From positions 24,521,752-24,585,751 of the forward strand of contig CM026421.1 of NCBI GenBank assembly GCA_014871385.1: a stretch of DNA of 64,000 nucleotides. The letters are read 5' to 3'. Both the position numbers and the translations under genes were made by a program. The notes beneath the pieces are model-generated. The model made no database searches, was not told where the DNA came from, and saw only the letters and a list, made by a program, of their open reading frames with translations. This document shows, piece after piece, positions 49,600 to 60,683 of this stretch (position 1 is the stretch's first letter; each line of letters begins with the position of its first letter). Source of the DNA: Ceratodon purpureus (Eukaryota; Streptophyta; Bryopsida; Pseudoditrichales; Ditrichaceae).

Positions 49600-49790
49600 T
49601 GAATCATCGAAAACTCGACCCATGACAAAGTAAGATGAGCAGCAGCGCCGAAGGACAGAAGACAGAAGAAATTGTCACCGCACGGCCCAGCAGATGCCAC
49701 AAGCAACCACTCACATCTCCATCCATTGCCTCTGGATCGCTGCAAAGCCATGACGACTACTCTAAATTATTGAGTGGAGATGCTCCACTA
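49600..49790 (+). pseudogene. orphan ROCO 5' module, truncated at the duplication edge
   Basis: An ATG at 49635 opens a frame closely matching the 27625 module for ~50 codons (S-S-S-A-E-G-Q start, Y-S-K-L-L-S-G-D-A). Homology then stops abruptly at 49.79 kb, where different GC-rich DNA begins. It is the right border of the duplication or of an insertion. Confidence 0.5.
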
Positions 49791-50845
49791 GTACAGATTG
49801 TGTCGTTCTCCATGACCAAATTTGGTATAAAGCGATGGACCAGCGCCATTTTCACTCCCGAGCACGATTTCTGAGTTCGTTGCGAGCTCAGGCGACTTCG
49901 TCACATGCGACAAATTGTGGGGCCTAGCGTGAGAGCGAGAAACTGGGTCGCAGGATTTGTATAGATGTGCGGCATCCCGTCCCTGGTGGAGTCCGACGTG
50001 GATGAGCTGCGAGGTTGTTACCGGGGTGACAAGGTGAATTTGCGAGGTCGCGGGACGCCACATTGAGGTCACCAGATCGTCTCATTCAGTGCACACCGTC
50101 AAGATACTGAGTCGTGATTGGTTCGTGAAGACATGGAATCTGAAACGCGGCGAGGTGGGGCTACTGTATTGGTTTTGGTTGCCGAATATGATATCGACAG
50201 GTTGCAATTGCAGCGCATCCTTTGGCGGAATATGCGGATGTCATGACTGTTTGAAATATTCGGCGATTGTTCGTAAGGGCGTCATCAGTTAGGGTTACGG
50301 TATACATACATGTTCAGGGCGCCGGTGGATTTAAAAATAAATTATTCTCGATGAGCCTTTCCAGGACTCATATGTGGAAACTGATGTCCAGTGCACTGCC
50401 GGGTTTTAGGGTTAGCACATCAGAGTTCCACGTTTAAAAGGCCGTGTTGATACAAGAGTTTCCGGCAACAACAGTGGTCTTGGATCTATGAAACGGGACA
50501 CGAGACAGTCCGCATTTGGAACGAGAAATTGCAAAAAGTAATTCCAAAAGAGTACCGAATTTGATTCAATGCACATCAATTACACTGGCTTAGAGAAGTA
50601 GTTCAGGTACTTCCTACACCTGCAACTAGAATTTCACTTACGTACTTTCTACGTCACGGTTCAATCTTCATCGTGATGGATAAAAACCACGTATGCTTAG
50701 CAGCTTTCGCTGGATACATGCCACCTATATTGCCTGCACCTGCGGAAAAATATTCATTATCAGGAACATACGTGGAATATGAGTAACATGAAACAGGGCG
50801 GTGGGTTAGGTGCAACTCTTGCCTGAAACCAGTAGATGGCGGGTC
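49791..50845. other. GC-richer DNA at the left edge of the island, no gene assigned
   Basis: Composition changes sharply from ~30% GC to roughly half GC at 49.79 kb. No exon with a recognisable product was found. It probably holds the 3' flank of the minus-strand gene ending at 50846. Confidence 0.4.
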
Positions 50846-53800
50846 TCACTTGACATTTCCCACTTCGACATACTTGAGGTAATTTGTCTTCCAAATGACG
50901 GTCGAGTCTTCATCAAATGCTCCTTCCTGTGTGTCCCCCAATGTTAGAATTCCTGGTCGTTGTTGGTCTGGATACATCACTCGCAGATGGCGCCACTGGG
51001 GATAGACATGTTCTATCGTGACCAGTTGCATGCCAGCCTCCCATGAAACAGCCTTGACGTCTGGAACAAGTTTCTTTTTCTGCGACCGCCAGTGTTGCCC
51101 TGTCCTGCCGATTGCAATTGTCTCCCCTATATGTTCAGGGTGCATAACCCAGACATATCTTTTCGGAGAGAGTGGTGTCTGAGAGGATGGTGCACAAATT
51201 AGAACTCTCTATCGAATCACGGATGACATTGTAGTCGGAAGACATAATGGAGCAAGTAAGAAAGTGGCCAGGGATGCACTACTCGAAAAGAGTGTGATAA
51301 AGTTCAGGAAGGATGACTAACCTTCTCGCCACGGGGCCTGTTATTTGCAGGAGGTGTGTTCTCCATATACTTCGCTGGTCGCTTTCGCTGTCGGCGACTT
51401 CTAGCTGGTGGAGAGATATTTCCTTCCTGCAGCCTCTATGCAGGTACTGCAGCGCTGGTATTTCCTTCTAATCTCTTCCCTACTTGTTTGCCTGAGTTTG
51501 GTTTCACTGTGGTATGATGTGAGTGTTCGCCCCGGGATTTTTTGCAGGGCAGGGTGGTTTCATCAAAGTCGTCGTCTGCATTATTGGCAACATGTTAGTA
51601 GTTTGGTTTATACATAAGATCATGCTTCATCATTAAGGACATGGTGGAAAAAGACGATTCTGCTTCATTTAAAAGCAGATGTATATCATAACTTTGAGGG
51701 GAGGGTACCTGACGTAGGGGCATTTCTCTTAATGCGATCAGCAAGGTCGGCATCTTCAAATGAACCGAAGGCTGTTTGAAGAGCGTTTGGGGATTCCAAG
51801 TTATCCTCCGTGGTGGTGACTGGGAGTTCCGTTGGTGCAGTGATATTGATGGGTGTTGGTAAAGCCGCCTCCTTGGCTTGCGGTGTAGAGCTCCGTCCCG
51901 TAAGAGGAACAGCAGGTATTGAGGCAGGGTCGACGCTGGGGGATGCCGACTCCACGACGTCCTCTGCAAATTGACCACATGCACACCAGAAGCCATCAGC
52001 ATTCAAAATCTAAGACGTCACGAAGCAGAGACGTAACTGCAAGGACATGGCCAGATGTCGTAGAAAACGTTGTCAGAATAGACCTAAGTCTTTCTTGAGA
52101 GTTATTCGTCAATCCTTAACAGAAATTTAGAGTACTCACTCGTGAAGTAATCGTATTTCGAACAAGAAGAGCAGAATAGCACCCCATTGTTAGGTGTTAT
52201 TCAAGACCTTCTTGCATACAAAAACATGACATCAATAATTGCAGGAAGGGAAATCAGCCATGATTTGTAAACCCGACCCCCATGTACCACAAACATTGCG
52301 CATATGAAAAACATTCTACTTTTTAAAACCAGTACGTGTCATATCTCTTTTAACTTTGCTTGTCGACAACGCCTTTATAGATGGTAAGGCCGTACCGGTC
52401 TATGATACATCCAGAGGCTCTCTTAATAAATTACTTGTTCTTAAAAGCGGAGAATACGCTCACAATTCATGTAGTTTCACGAAGAACCAAGTCTCTCTTC
52501 ATAGCACGTCATTATTCAGGGGGCGGATAATAAAGGCAACCTACACTGCGTGACCACGGTTCGAAAATATCATAACTTTTTCAAAGAATCAAACAGGGAA
52601 GAGGATGGCAATCGGAACTCAACTTTAACAGGCCAGGTGGTTTAGGTAATTCTCTCCCAAAGCAGCTCGTAGTCACGCCTGATTCCAAAAATTAGGGTCC
52701 ATCGCACACTACATCGAGGAGAACTATCGCTTGCACTGTCCACCTTACCGATCCAGTGCGATGTCAACCTATAGGAGGTAAGACTTGGCTAACCATGTAT
52801 TAACTCCGTGCCCCAGACGTCATATTAGAACCCCTTTATACCCTTAGGCTTCCCATCATCTACTGACTCTGCGCACCCGAGTCTCGAATTGCCTGTTCGT
52901 GGGACCTGCATGTTCTGCATCCCTAAAAGGTGGATATACTTGGGGAACTCTGAACTGTTTTACCGGTTGTAGGACTTCCCGGACTAGCTCATCGATCTAC
53001 AGGATTTGCGCTAAGCTAAATATTCTTCCAATATTTGGCCCGTGCCTGTCAAGGCACAACCACTTTAACGACGATGTGGCCTTCCTTCGCTGAACTGTAC
53101 TGACCTCTTGAAATCGCAGCTAGTAAATGCACGGGGTAAGTCAAAGCTTTCCTTCACTAATAGGGTCCCATCAATATAGCGACTGTAACTGCTCTGGTAT
53201 TCTGACATTGTCCTCAAGCATTTTATCTATATCCAGTACAGATTATGTCATGAAGCACGACAGAAGGTACCCAAATCGAAGCTGGAGTCCGTAATTTGAG
53301 AACAGGAGAAATTCAACCTGGGACATGGAGGGCGCATACAAGGTTCTTTCCCGAGAAGCCATTCCCCTTCACAATCAATTATAATTTCTATTGGAATGTA
53401 AAGACGGGGGGCTTAGTATGACAAAGAGGAGAGACTTGTGAGGAGCCCGGACATGGCCTTCCTAAGCAAGGGTTCTTAACAGCATGAACACAAAGTACAT
53501 AGCAGAGAACTTTTGCCTCAGCATGAAGACACATAATCCATAGAATAGAGGAACAGAAGCGCCACTGACACATTATTCGATGACTACGGGACGAGCGAAT
53601 TGAGCTTGACTGGAAATTATGATGCGTATTGCCTCAAGCATGTTCGGAATACCGTACGTGACTGAGACACTCAAAGCAGGTTTACGAAGATTGATATTGT
53701 ACTAATGTAGGGGTTAGTCGGGACTCACCTGTGGGCACCGCTCCATGCTCTCCTGGCCACATTTCGTGGGAGACAGCTGAAGCAGAGCCTGTTTTGGCCG

Positions 53801-54149
53801 ATCCTGGGACGTAGCCCATTTCTTCTGTGTTTCTCCTGTTCGCAGGACGTTGGCTCACGGTTGTGGGGAGACGGTCGGCCATGCCCGTGTCCCCTACATC
53901 TCGGATGCCATCGCGCTGCCTATCGTTACTGCCTAGTTGTAAGTTCAGTATGAGGTCCAGTTTAGTTTTAATGTCTGCCATGTCTTCGGATGTGCGACCC
54001 CGCCATTCGTCCATGCCTTTCTCCCATTCGGACCTGGTCAGCGCCGATGACTTCAACAGTTCCAGTTCACGGGACAACGCCCGCTGGCTCAACAGCTCAG
54101 AGGATCTCTGCACTTGACCACTCAACGCATGTGCTGGGCTTCCAGTCAT
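50846..54149 (-). CDS. unrecognised multi-exon protein with coiled coil and basic segment (island gene 3)
   Basis: Proposed exons in transcription order: 54149-53729, 51963-51709, one or two exons within ~51580-51320, and 51178-50846 (stop). Junction 1/2 is phase 1 and consistent. The last junction (GAGAAG|GTTAGT to CTCAG|ACACCA) is phase 0. The middle exon(s) are not fully resolved. The start may be ATG 54149 or lie in an earlier exon, since an acceptor-like GTAACAG lies just upstream. The N-terminal exon is helical and charged (coiled-coil-like, L-L-S-Q-R-A-L-S-R-E-L-E). The next is a Ser/Pro/Thr-rich linker. The third has a basic R-S-R-R-Q-R-K-R-P cluster, possibly nuclear. The last has a compact hydrophobic/aromatic domain (R-Y-V-W-V-M-H-P-E-H-I-G). 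No family is recognised. Confidence 0.5.
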
Positions 54150-54471
54150 ACTCCTTCGCGGCAGCTGTTACACGACCCACATAACGAGTGTCAGTTCGAT
54201 ACGTGCTCCGTTCACCTGAAATTTAGATTCAGAGCAATTACAGTCAATGCTTTCTACAAAATTGAAGGTGTACGTGAGAAAGCATGGGATGGGGATAACC
54301 GGGGGTGAAAGTTGCACGTCTACCGACGGCGGTGTGCTTGACGTGGCTACCTGCACTCACACAATACCATAGTGTCGTCAGTAGATCACAGGCACAAACT
54401 CATCGAAAATGCAATAGTTCATGGGCTGGCCAGTTGGAATATATGCGGGAATCTATGTGTCAATTACTGTC

Positions 54472-55050
54472 CTAGTCGGAGCTAGAGTAGTCTATCTCCC
54501 GCCATTCGGGATCGTTTTGCCATTGATCCTCTACCCATGACTCCCTGAAGTCTCTGTATTCTTGGGTGCTCTCGGTCCACCTCCTCCAACTACGACACAC
54601 CGATCTTATCGTTGCTAGTTGCTGCGTCCTCCCAGAGAATCGTGATGGGCCTGCATAAATCCTGGGCCATATGCCAAATCGAACAACGTCGTCACTTAGT
54701 GTAGGGAAGATGGCGGCCTCATGGTTCTCTATCTGTGCTGCCATTGCCGGGCCGTACTGTCCGTTCCGTGCTGAAGTGTGCTGGGACAAATCGTTCTCGG
54801 TGTGGACGTCAACAGGGACTGCCCATTGACACTCCGGTTCCCTTCCAACTTGCGATCGATTGACCAACCCTCCAGTGAAGTACATGTAGAACACATAGAC
54901 TGATACTCCCCCGACGTGTAACCATACAAACAAAGGAAATGCAGGTTGCCACTGCAGCGCCTCCATAAAGGGATCGGACCTTGCAGTGCGTACGAGACAT
55001 ACTGCAATAGCGACTACGGCATATAGCCATGCTATTCCCCGGTGAAACAT
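54472..55050 (-). CDS. small membrane protein with F-box-like C-terminal segment (island gene 2)
   Basis: Single-exon frame of 192 aa from ATG 55050. The N-terminus has two hydrophobic stretches that look like membrane spans (residues ~7-24 and ~37-62). The C-terminal part contains F-P-T-L-S-D-D-V-V-R-F-G-I-W-P-R-I, then T-I-R-S-V-C-R-S-W-R-R-W. That pattern recalls the start and the V-C-R-x-W end of an F-box. It lies 19 bp downstream of the stop of island gene 1 and on the same strand. If both readings are right, it would be a membrane-anchored F-box-like protein. It could instead be an exon of a larger neighbour. Confidence 0.4.
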   Translation of the reverse strand: MFHRGIAWLYAVVAIAVCLVRTARSDPFMEALQWQPAFPLFVWLHVGGVSVYVFYMYFTGGLVNRSQVGREPECQWAVPVDVHTENDLSQHTSARNGQYGPAMAAQIENHEAAIFPTLSDDVVRFGIWPRIYAGPSRFSGRTQQLATIRSVCRSWRRWTESTQEYRDFRESWVEDQWQNDPEWREIDYSSSD

Positions 55051-55068
55051 GGTATTAGATATGTTCAA

Positions 55069-56759
55069 TTAACGCGATGGCCTATCCAGGTGCGATAATA
55101 TGCACAATACTCGTTGGGAGTACGAATATGCAAGGGAGACAACTTGTATCTCTTGGAGCTGTTCGTACACTCCCTGTTCGGATTTTAGTATGGAGGTATG
55201 AAATGCGTACTGCAACGGGAAGGCCGCGGACCTCGGGTCGGATCCTCTAACGGTCATGCCTTACTTCCTGATTTCGGGGCTTTTGACAAAAGCTAAATTT
55301 GGGACTTACCTGTGTCTGTGGGTTTGAGTTGGCGACGCTGTTGCTTGGTGTGCCATGGCCCTCGGAGACCACCGTTTCTTCTGGATCGTCCCAGTTCATA
55401 TCTTCCGCTGATATTGACTCGCTCTGTACATGTGAAATCCACTGTGGTGTTACACTGACAGCGACTTATTCTTCGCATTTCAATAAGCACATTCGAAGTC
55501 TATGAACTTAGGGATTAGAGTGCAGGTGGGCTCACATCCCACTGAATCTTTGTCCCGGAAGGTGATGCGTCATCTTCGATGTCTTCGTCCAGTGGTGCCT
55601 GAGGATCCGCTCTTAAGCGTCGCTGCTCTGCCTTTCTATCCAGATCAACCCAGTGAGCCGCCAATGTTGGGAAATTCTCGGCAGGGCACTGAGGATGTTT
55701 CTGCCCCTTTCCGGTACGGATCCAGTGACGATGCCACTGGTACCTGGACGTTCGCATGGCATCAACAAGTGTGTCTATGACGTAGTCCGGTCGGAGTGCA
55801 GGGTGGAATGTGAAACGCATGTCAATCTCTTCTGACATGAGCTTCAGGTCCTTCATGGACTGGTCTCGGAATTTTATGAGGTTGAAGTCAAGCCACCTCT
55901 TCGCTACTATCCTGAGCACTCTGTTCACGAAGATCTTGTATGTATTGTTAGGTTCTCCTGCAGAATCGCATTCGATACGCATAGGCCACTCACTGGATTT
56001 TATATTGAATGCACTTTTTGTTAGTCGCTGCAGTTTTCTTTGTCTCGTTCTCTTCGATTCTTCCCATGCAGCTATTTGTCCGACACCAAAGTCTGGGTCT
56101 GTGTTTGCGATTGCACGTCCAGGTGCTGTTATTCCCGTCTCTTGAACTGCGTTACCGGGATGAGACACACCAGTGTAGGGGGTGCCTCCTGCTCCACCGA
56201 CCCATGGGGGCCACTGAGCCCCGCCTTGGAGCATAAATGGTATTTGATAGCTTACCCCTGGGTTATTTGGTGACGACGTTGTTCCCAGGCCATGGAAGGA
56301 GTTGGGAATCGCTGGTGGCTGGTTGGAGCCACCAGGAGAAGCGTACGGGCCCGCCATGGTGCTGGAACCACTATGCCGAGAACCGGTGCTGTCTACAGAG
56401 ATTGAGCCAGGTAAACTCGTGCTTGGTCCACCAGCTGAGCTTGGAAGTCCCGACCCACGCACTATTGGATTTGTTCGTGCAGATGGAGACACGGGTGCAC
56501 GTTGCTGATCGAGAGTGGGTTGTCCCTGAAATCCTGAAAACATCATCTGCATCGGGTTTCCCCCAGTCATAGACATAGACGGCCCCCCAGGGTACATCAT
56601 GTTGCCCCATGGGTGCATGTACATTGGTGCGTGGGGATATTGTTGTCCTGTCTGAAGAGGTCCGGGTCCATGTCCCTGAGGAATAGCACGCATGGGGTCT
56701 TTGTTAATTCTCGCCAGACTGGATGAACAAGACGACTCTATGGTACGCTGAAAGACCAT
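55069..56759 (-). CDS. unrecognised protein with Pro/Gly/Met/Ser-rich N-terminus and a conserved-looking C-terminal domain (island gene 1)
   Basis: Exons 56759-55536, 55423-55310 and 55209-55069 join in phase 0 at good GT-AG sites, giving 492 aa. Residues 1 to ~215 are low-complexity (Pro, Gly, Ser, Met, Gln). Residues ~225-400 are globular and rich in Arg, Trp and Asp, with K-R-W-L-D-F-N-L-I-K-F-R-D and H-W-I-R-T-G-K-G-Q. That layout resembles accessory proteins of plant DNA transposons (the transposase_24 kind of W/R-rich domain), but no diagnostic motif is visible. The tail is acidic, then helical. ATG 56759 overlaps a possible acceptor (TTTCAG), so an upstream exon is possible. Confidence 0.5.
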
Positions 56760-57032
56760 ATCAGAAGCAAGATCCCAACTAGAGGTGTCCGAAAGTCTTC
56801 ATAACAACCACAACCTGACATGGAATATAAAGTGGCAAGGGTTACTCGAAACGGTTCACATCTCTACGCTGACCGTATCAAACGATGGAACACAGAACGA
56901 TCCCACGTATTAATTCGCCATAAAGAGCGGGGTCCTAAATTCAGACATGTCAAATTTTCACACTGTAGCAAGTAGATACAACCAGCAGAATGATGCTGTT
57001 GGCCTAGGGATTCATTCAGAACAGCGGGATTA

Positions 57033-57359
57033 TCATTCTAAATGACGGGTAATAATTTGGGACTCACAATCACGTTTGATTACAGATATGAAGACATTTG
57101 TTGGGTCAATGTTCGGCCCCGAGTGGCGCCGATGCCAGAGCCTTTCGTAGAAGCGTTTTTCAGTACCAGAAGGTGGACCATCCCCAGTCATTCCCTTCGT
57201 CATCAAATGTCCGTGGAAAGCACGTACAAGGGGAGAGTTAGGCTTGCGTAAGGACCGTCCTATACTACGAGTGCAGCCCAGGGTAGAAGCATTTTGTGTC
57301 CCCGTAGTAGCCAACTGACTGTAGAGTCCATGGGGACATTGAACTGAGGCGGTACGCAT
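57033..57359 (-). CDS. possible exon upstream of island gene 1
   Basis: Open minus-strand frame of 108 codons ending at a GT donor (GTGAGT-like) near 57063. Its phase at that donor does not match the phase-0 start of the 56747 exon, so it is not joined here. It may be a separate gene, an untranslated exon, or chance. Confidence 0.2.
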   Translation of the reverse strand: MRTASVQCPHGLYSQLATTGTQNASTLGCTRSIGRSLRKPNSPLVRAFHGHLMTKGMTGDGPPSGTEKRFYERLWHRRHSGPNIDPTNVFISVIKRDCESQIITRHLE

Positions 57360-58190
57360 CCTTCAAGCTGAGTTCACCGTATTCACATCACTCACTAAGC
57401 GACTGTGAAGTTCGTTGACAGTCTCTATATACGACAACAGTGCTCACGACCGGGAAATGCTATTCTGCGAGCGGTGAGCGGAGAGCGGAGAGCGGTGAGC
57501 GGTAACTTTGCAGAAATTTTGATGTTTTTGGTGAAGTTTCTCACAGTCTACAACTGCAGCATGTTGGTTTTCTCATTATTTTTTTTTTGAAAAGTATGAC
57601 CTTAATAACACCTATGACCGTGCGTGCCTATCTCCGTGCCTACCTATATCCGTCTTTAGATGTGATTTACAGCCATCATTGAAGGCTACGGGTGTTAGTA
57701 TTTTGAATTTTCATCCTTCCACGTACTAAGTTCAGGAGAAGTGAATGGATTAAGTTTATCTTGGGCTGGATACGGTTCAGGGTAATGAAGACTACTAGAT
57801 TTCATAGAAACTTTCCAAGTACAAAATATTATTCTTTATTTAGTCCCTAAGTCTACTATCAAGATAAAGTATAGCCAAGTAAGAGAGAGAAAGGGTAAAT
57901 TGGCGTATAAAAAGACTGCGGAGCAACTGCAGATTTTTTCTTTTATTACATTTTTATTTCATCCGATTTGAATTTGTTTATGTCAGTTTGGGAATGGCCC
58001 AAGCGATTATCCTTTGCGAGGTACGACGTCCATTGCTTTCTCTCGAGAAGAATAACACACCGAAGCCACTGCCCAATTGACGTTAATTAGCTCACATGTA
58101 CAGGATTATATTCAAGTTAAATTCGATGCCACCAAAGATTATGGGATAAACCTCGTGAATTGCTGAAAGACTTATCTGATCGACCCTGAT
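57360..58190. other. AT-rich gap with a short GAGCGG-type repeat
   Basis: 57470-57502 is a run of AGCGGTGAGCGGAGAGCGG units. The remainder is AT-rich, with no gene recognised. Confidence 0.5.
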
Positions 58191-58620
58191 TAGTATGGGA
58201 TGTATGGGTGATGTGTATGGGATGTATGGGTGATGTGTATGGGATGTATGGGTGATGTGTATGGGATGTACGGGTGATGTGTATAGGATGTATGGGTGAT
58301 GTGTATGGGATGTACGGGTGATGTGTATGGGATGTATGGGTGATGTGTATGGGATGTACGGGTGATGTGTATAGGATGTATGGGTGATGTGTATGGGATG
58401 TATGGGTGATGTGTATGGGATGTATGGGTGATGTGTATGGGATGTATATGCGATGTGTACGTGATGTGTATGTGATCTGAATGTGATGTGTATGTGATCT
58501 AAATGTGATGTGTATGTGATCTGAATGTGATGTGTATGAGATGTGTATGCGATCCGAATGTGATGTGTATGCAATCTGAATGTGATGTGTATGCGATCTG
58601 AATGTGATGTGTACGTAATG
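58191..58620. repeat. 22-bp minisatellite
   Basis: About 11-12 units of TGATGTGTATGGGATGTATGGG from ~58194 to 58450, then a degenerate continuation (GATGTGTATGTGATCTGAAT) to ~58620. Variant units (TACGGG versus TATGGG, ATAGG versus ATGGG) recur in a partly regular order. The 273-codon minus-strand ORF here is a by-product of the repeat. Confidence 0.92.
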
Positions 58621-58969
58621 TGCATTCTGAGAGAATATATGATCTGTATGTGAAAGATAAAAACTATTAAAAAAACAATGAAATAAGTTTTATAACATTT
58701 ACGAAAAAAAGAATAGAGAAGTAGAAAAAAAGACTTAGCATGAAAGAAAGGAATGACAAGCATAAAGTAAAATTCCAATGCAAGGTTGTATAAGTTGAAA
58801 AGAGTGTAGAAGGAATGGATTCTGTGCTGAATGAGAGTGAATAGGCATGACCTGGAACTTATTGCAAGGCCCCGAGCAGACTTTACAGGCGCACCATGGA
58901 ATCTGGGAATCAATGCTCTGACACTAAGAAACTGGCTTTACTTTCTTTATAATAATCGAACTATTGGAT
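58621..58969. other. spacer between minisatellite and satellite
   Basis: A-rich DNA. It contains one copy of a GGCCCCGAGCAGA motif at ~58868. No gene is seen. Confidence 0.5.
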
Positions 58970-60275
58970 AAAGAGGGTGGAAAGCGGCAATGGATGGATA
59001 AATGAAAATATACGATGGATTGCAAAATCAAAAAAAGGGAATGGGAAAAGAAAAATAGAATGAATATGAGGATGGGAAAATGGGTGAGCTTGGGTGCGGA
59101 GGGGATAAATGAGAATATGAGATGGAATGAAACAAAAAGAAAAAAACAAAGGGGGTGTTAATAAAGAAGAAAGGTGCCAATGGAAGGGATGAATGAAAAA
59201 TAAAAAAGGGAAGTGGAAAACAATAACAAAAACATAACGGGGATGGGAATGAGGGTGAGTTTGGGTGTGGAAGGGATAAATGAGAATATGAGGTGGATAA
59301 AAGACTAAAACGATAAATAAAAAAATAACAAAGGCAATGATAATAAAGAACAAAGGTGCCGATGGAAGGGATAAATGGAAAAAAGGAAAAAGAAACCAAA
59401 AAATGAAAAAAAAATGAAAACGAGAATGGGAGTGAGGATGAACTTGGGAGTGGAAGAGATAAATGGGAATATAAGATGGAATGAATCCCAAAAAAAAAAA
59501 AAGAAAAAAAAAAAAAATAAAAAAAAAAAAAAAAAAAAACCAATGGAGGCGTTAATAAAAAAGAAAGGTGCCACTGGAAGGGATAAATGGAAAAAAGGAA
59601 AAGGAAATGGGAAAAAGAAAAAAAAAAGAAAACGAGGATGGGAGTGAGGATGAACATGGGAGTGGAAGAGATAAATGAGAATATAACATGGAATGAATCA
59701 AAAAGAATAAAAAATAAAAAAAATAAAAAAATAGAGGCTCTAATAAAGAAGAAAGGTGCCAATGGAAGGGATAAATGGAAAAAAGGAAAAGGAAATGGGA
59801 AAAACAGAAAAAAAAAGAAAACGAGGATGGGAGTGAGGATGAACATGGGAGTGGAAGAGATAAATGAGAATATAACATGGAATGAATCAAAAAGAATAAA
59901 AAATAAAAAAAATAAAAAAATAGAGGCTCTAATAAAGAAGAAAGGTGCCAATGGAAGGGATAAATGGAAAAAAGGAAAAGGAAATGGGAAAAACAAAAAG
60001 AAAATGAAAACGAGGATGGGAGTGAGGATGAACATGGGAGTGGAAGAGATAAATAAGAATATAATATGGAATGAATCAAAAAGAAAAAATGAAAAAAAAA
60101 AAAAAACCAATAGAGGCTCTAATAAAGAAGAAAGGTGCCAATGGAAGGGATAAATGGAATAAAGGAAAAGGAAATGGGAAAAACAAAAAGAAAATGAAAA
60201 CGAGGATGGGAGTGAGGATGAACATGGGAGTGGAAGAGATAAATGAGAATATAAGATGGAATGAATTAATAAAAA
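58970..60275. repeat. A-rich satellite of ~182-212-bp units (about 6.5 copies)
   Basis: The landmark AAGGTGCC(A/G/C)ATGGAAGGGAT recurs at ~59171, 59353, 59565, 59753, 59942 and 60132, a spacing mostly of 188-190 bp. Each unit is purine-rich on the plus strand, with GAGGATGGGAGTGAGGATGA and A-tract blocks. The last three units are nearly identical. Long poly-Lys (+) and poly-Phe/Ser (-) ORFs are by-products. Confidence 0.93.
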
Positions 60276-60683
60276 GAAAACCAACTAATCTTGGTCATCA
60301 GTCCATGTACATTTGGATCCTACTGTGCTCGGTCCTACACGGTCCTTTTCAGGATTTCAAAATTGCTTTGTTATGTAATTGCTGGAATGCATGCTATCAG
60401 ACATTTAATAAAGGCTGAGCATACTCGATGTTGAGTTCAATCAAGTAGAATGATTTACACACTAATTGCATCTCTTACTCTTACTGGGTGAGACATAAGG
60501 TTTAGAACATAGAGCTCATTATCATAACATTGACGAAGTTGCGTGACGAATGCTAAGAGATGCATGACATTCTGAAATTCAGAGACTTCTCTGCTACTAA
60601 AATGAACAACAAAAATGGGAGGAGATGTTAATAAAGTAGAAAGGTACATAAAAGTTCTCAATCTACTCGCTACCGCCTCTAAC
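60276..60683. other. probable 3' flank of the methyltransferase-like gene
   Basis: AT-rich, no ORF of note. A fragment resembling the satellite (GGAGGAGATGTTAATAAAGTAGAAAGG) lies near 60618-60645. Confidence 0.4.

Larger units (their letters stand above)
28170..49790 (+). repeat. segmental tandem duplication, copy B (~21.6 kb)
   Basis: Direct copy of 6.15-27.78 kb. The left arm (28.17-35.1 kb) is clearly more diverged from copy A than the right part (35.2-49.79 kb). Copy-specific features include MITEs at 28606 and 33035, absence of the 10.57, 21.52 and 21.81 kb elements, an extra ~0.73 kb at 43.21-43.95 kb, and a longer acidic repeat in the ROCO gene. Confidence 0.9.

Noticed and set aside
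6150..49790. Idea that the two ROCO copies are haplotypes joined by mis-assembly
   Set aside because: Private MITEs with clean empty sites, a junction of specific structure and strongly uneven divergence fit a real tandem duplication better, although long reads would settle it.
58092..58913. 273-codon minus-strand ORF rich in His, Thr, Ser, Tyr, Pro and Ile
   Set aside because: Its repetitive part is translated from the 22-bp minisatellite.
59028..60284. Long minus-strand Phe/Ser/Leu-rich ORF (418 codons) and plus-strand Lys-rich ORFs
   Set aside because: They lie wholly within the ~189-bp A-rich satellite and are periodic by-products of the repeat, with no start context or domain.
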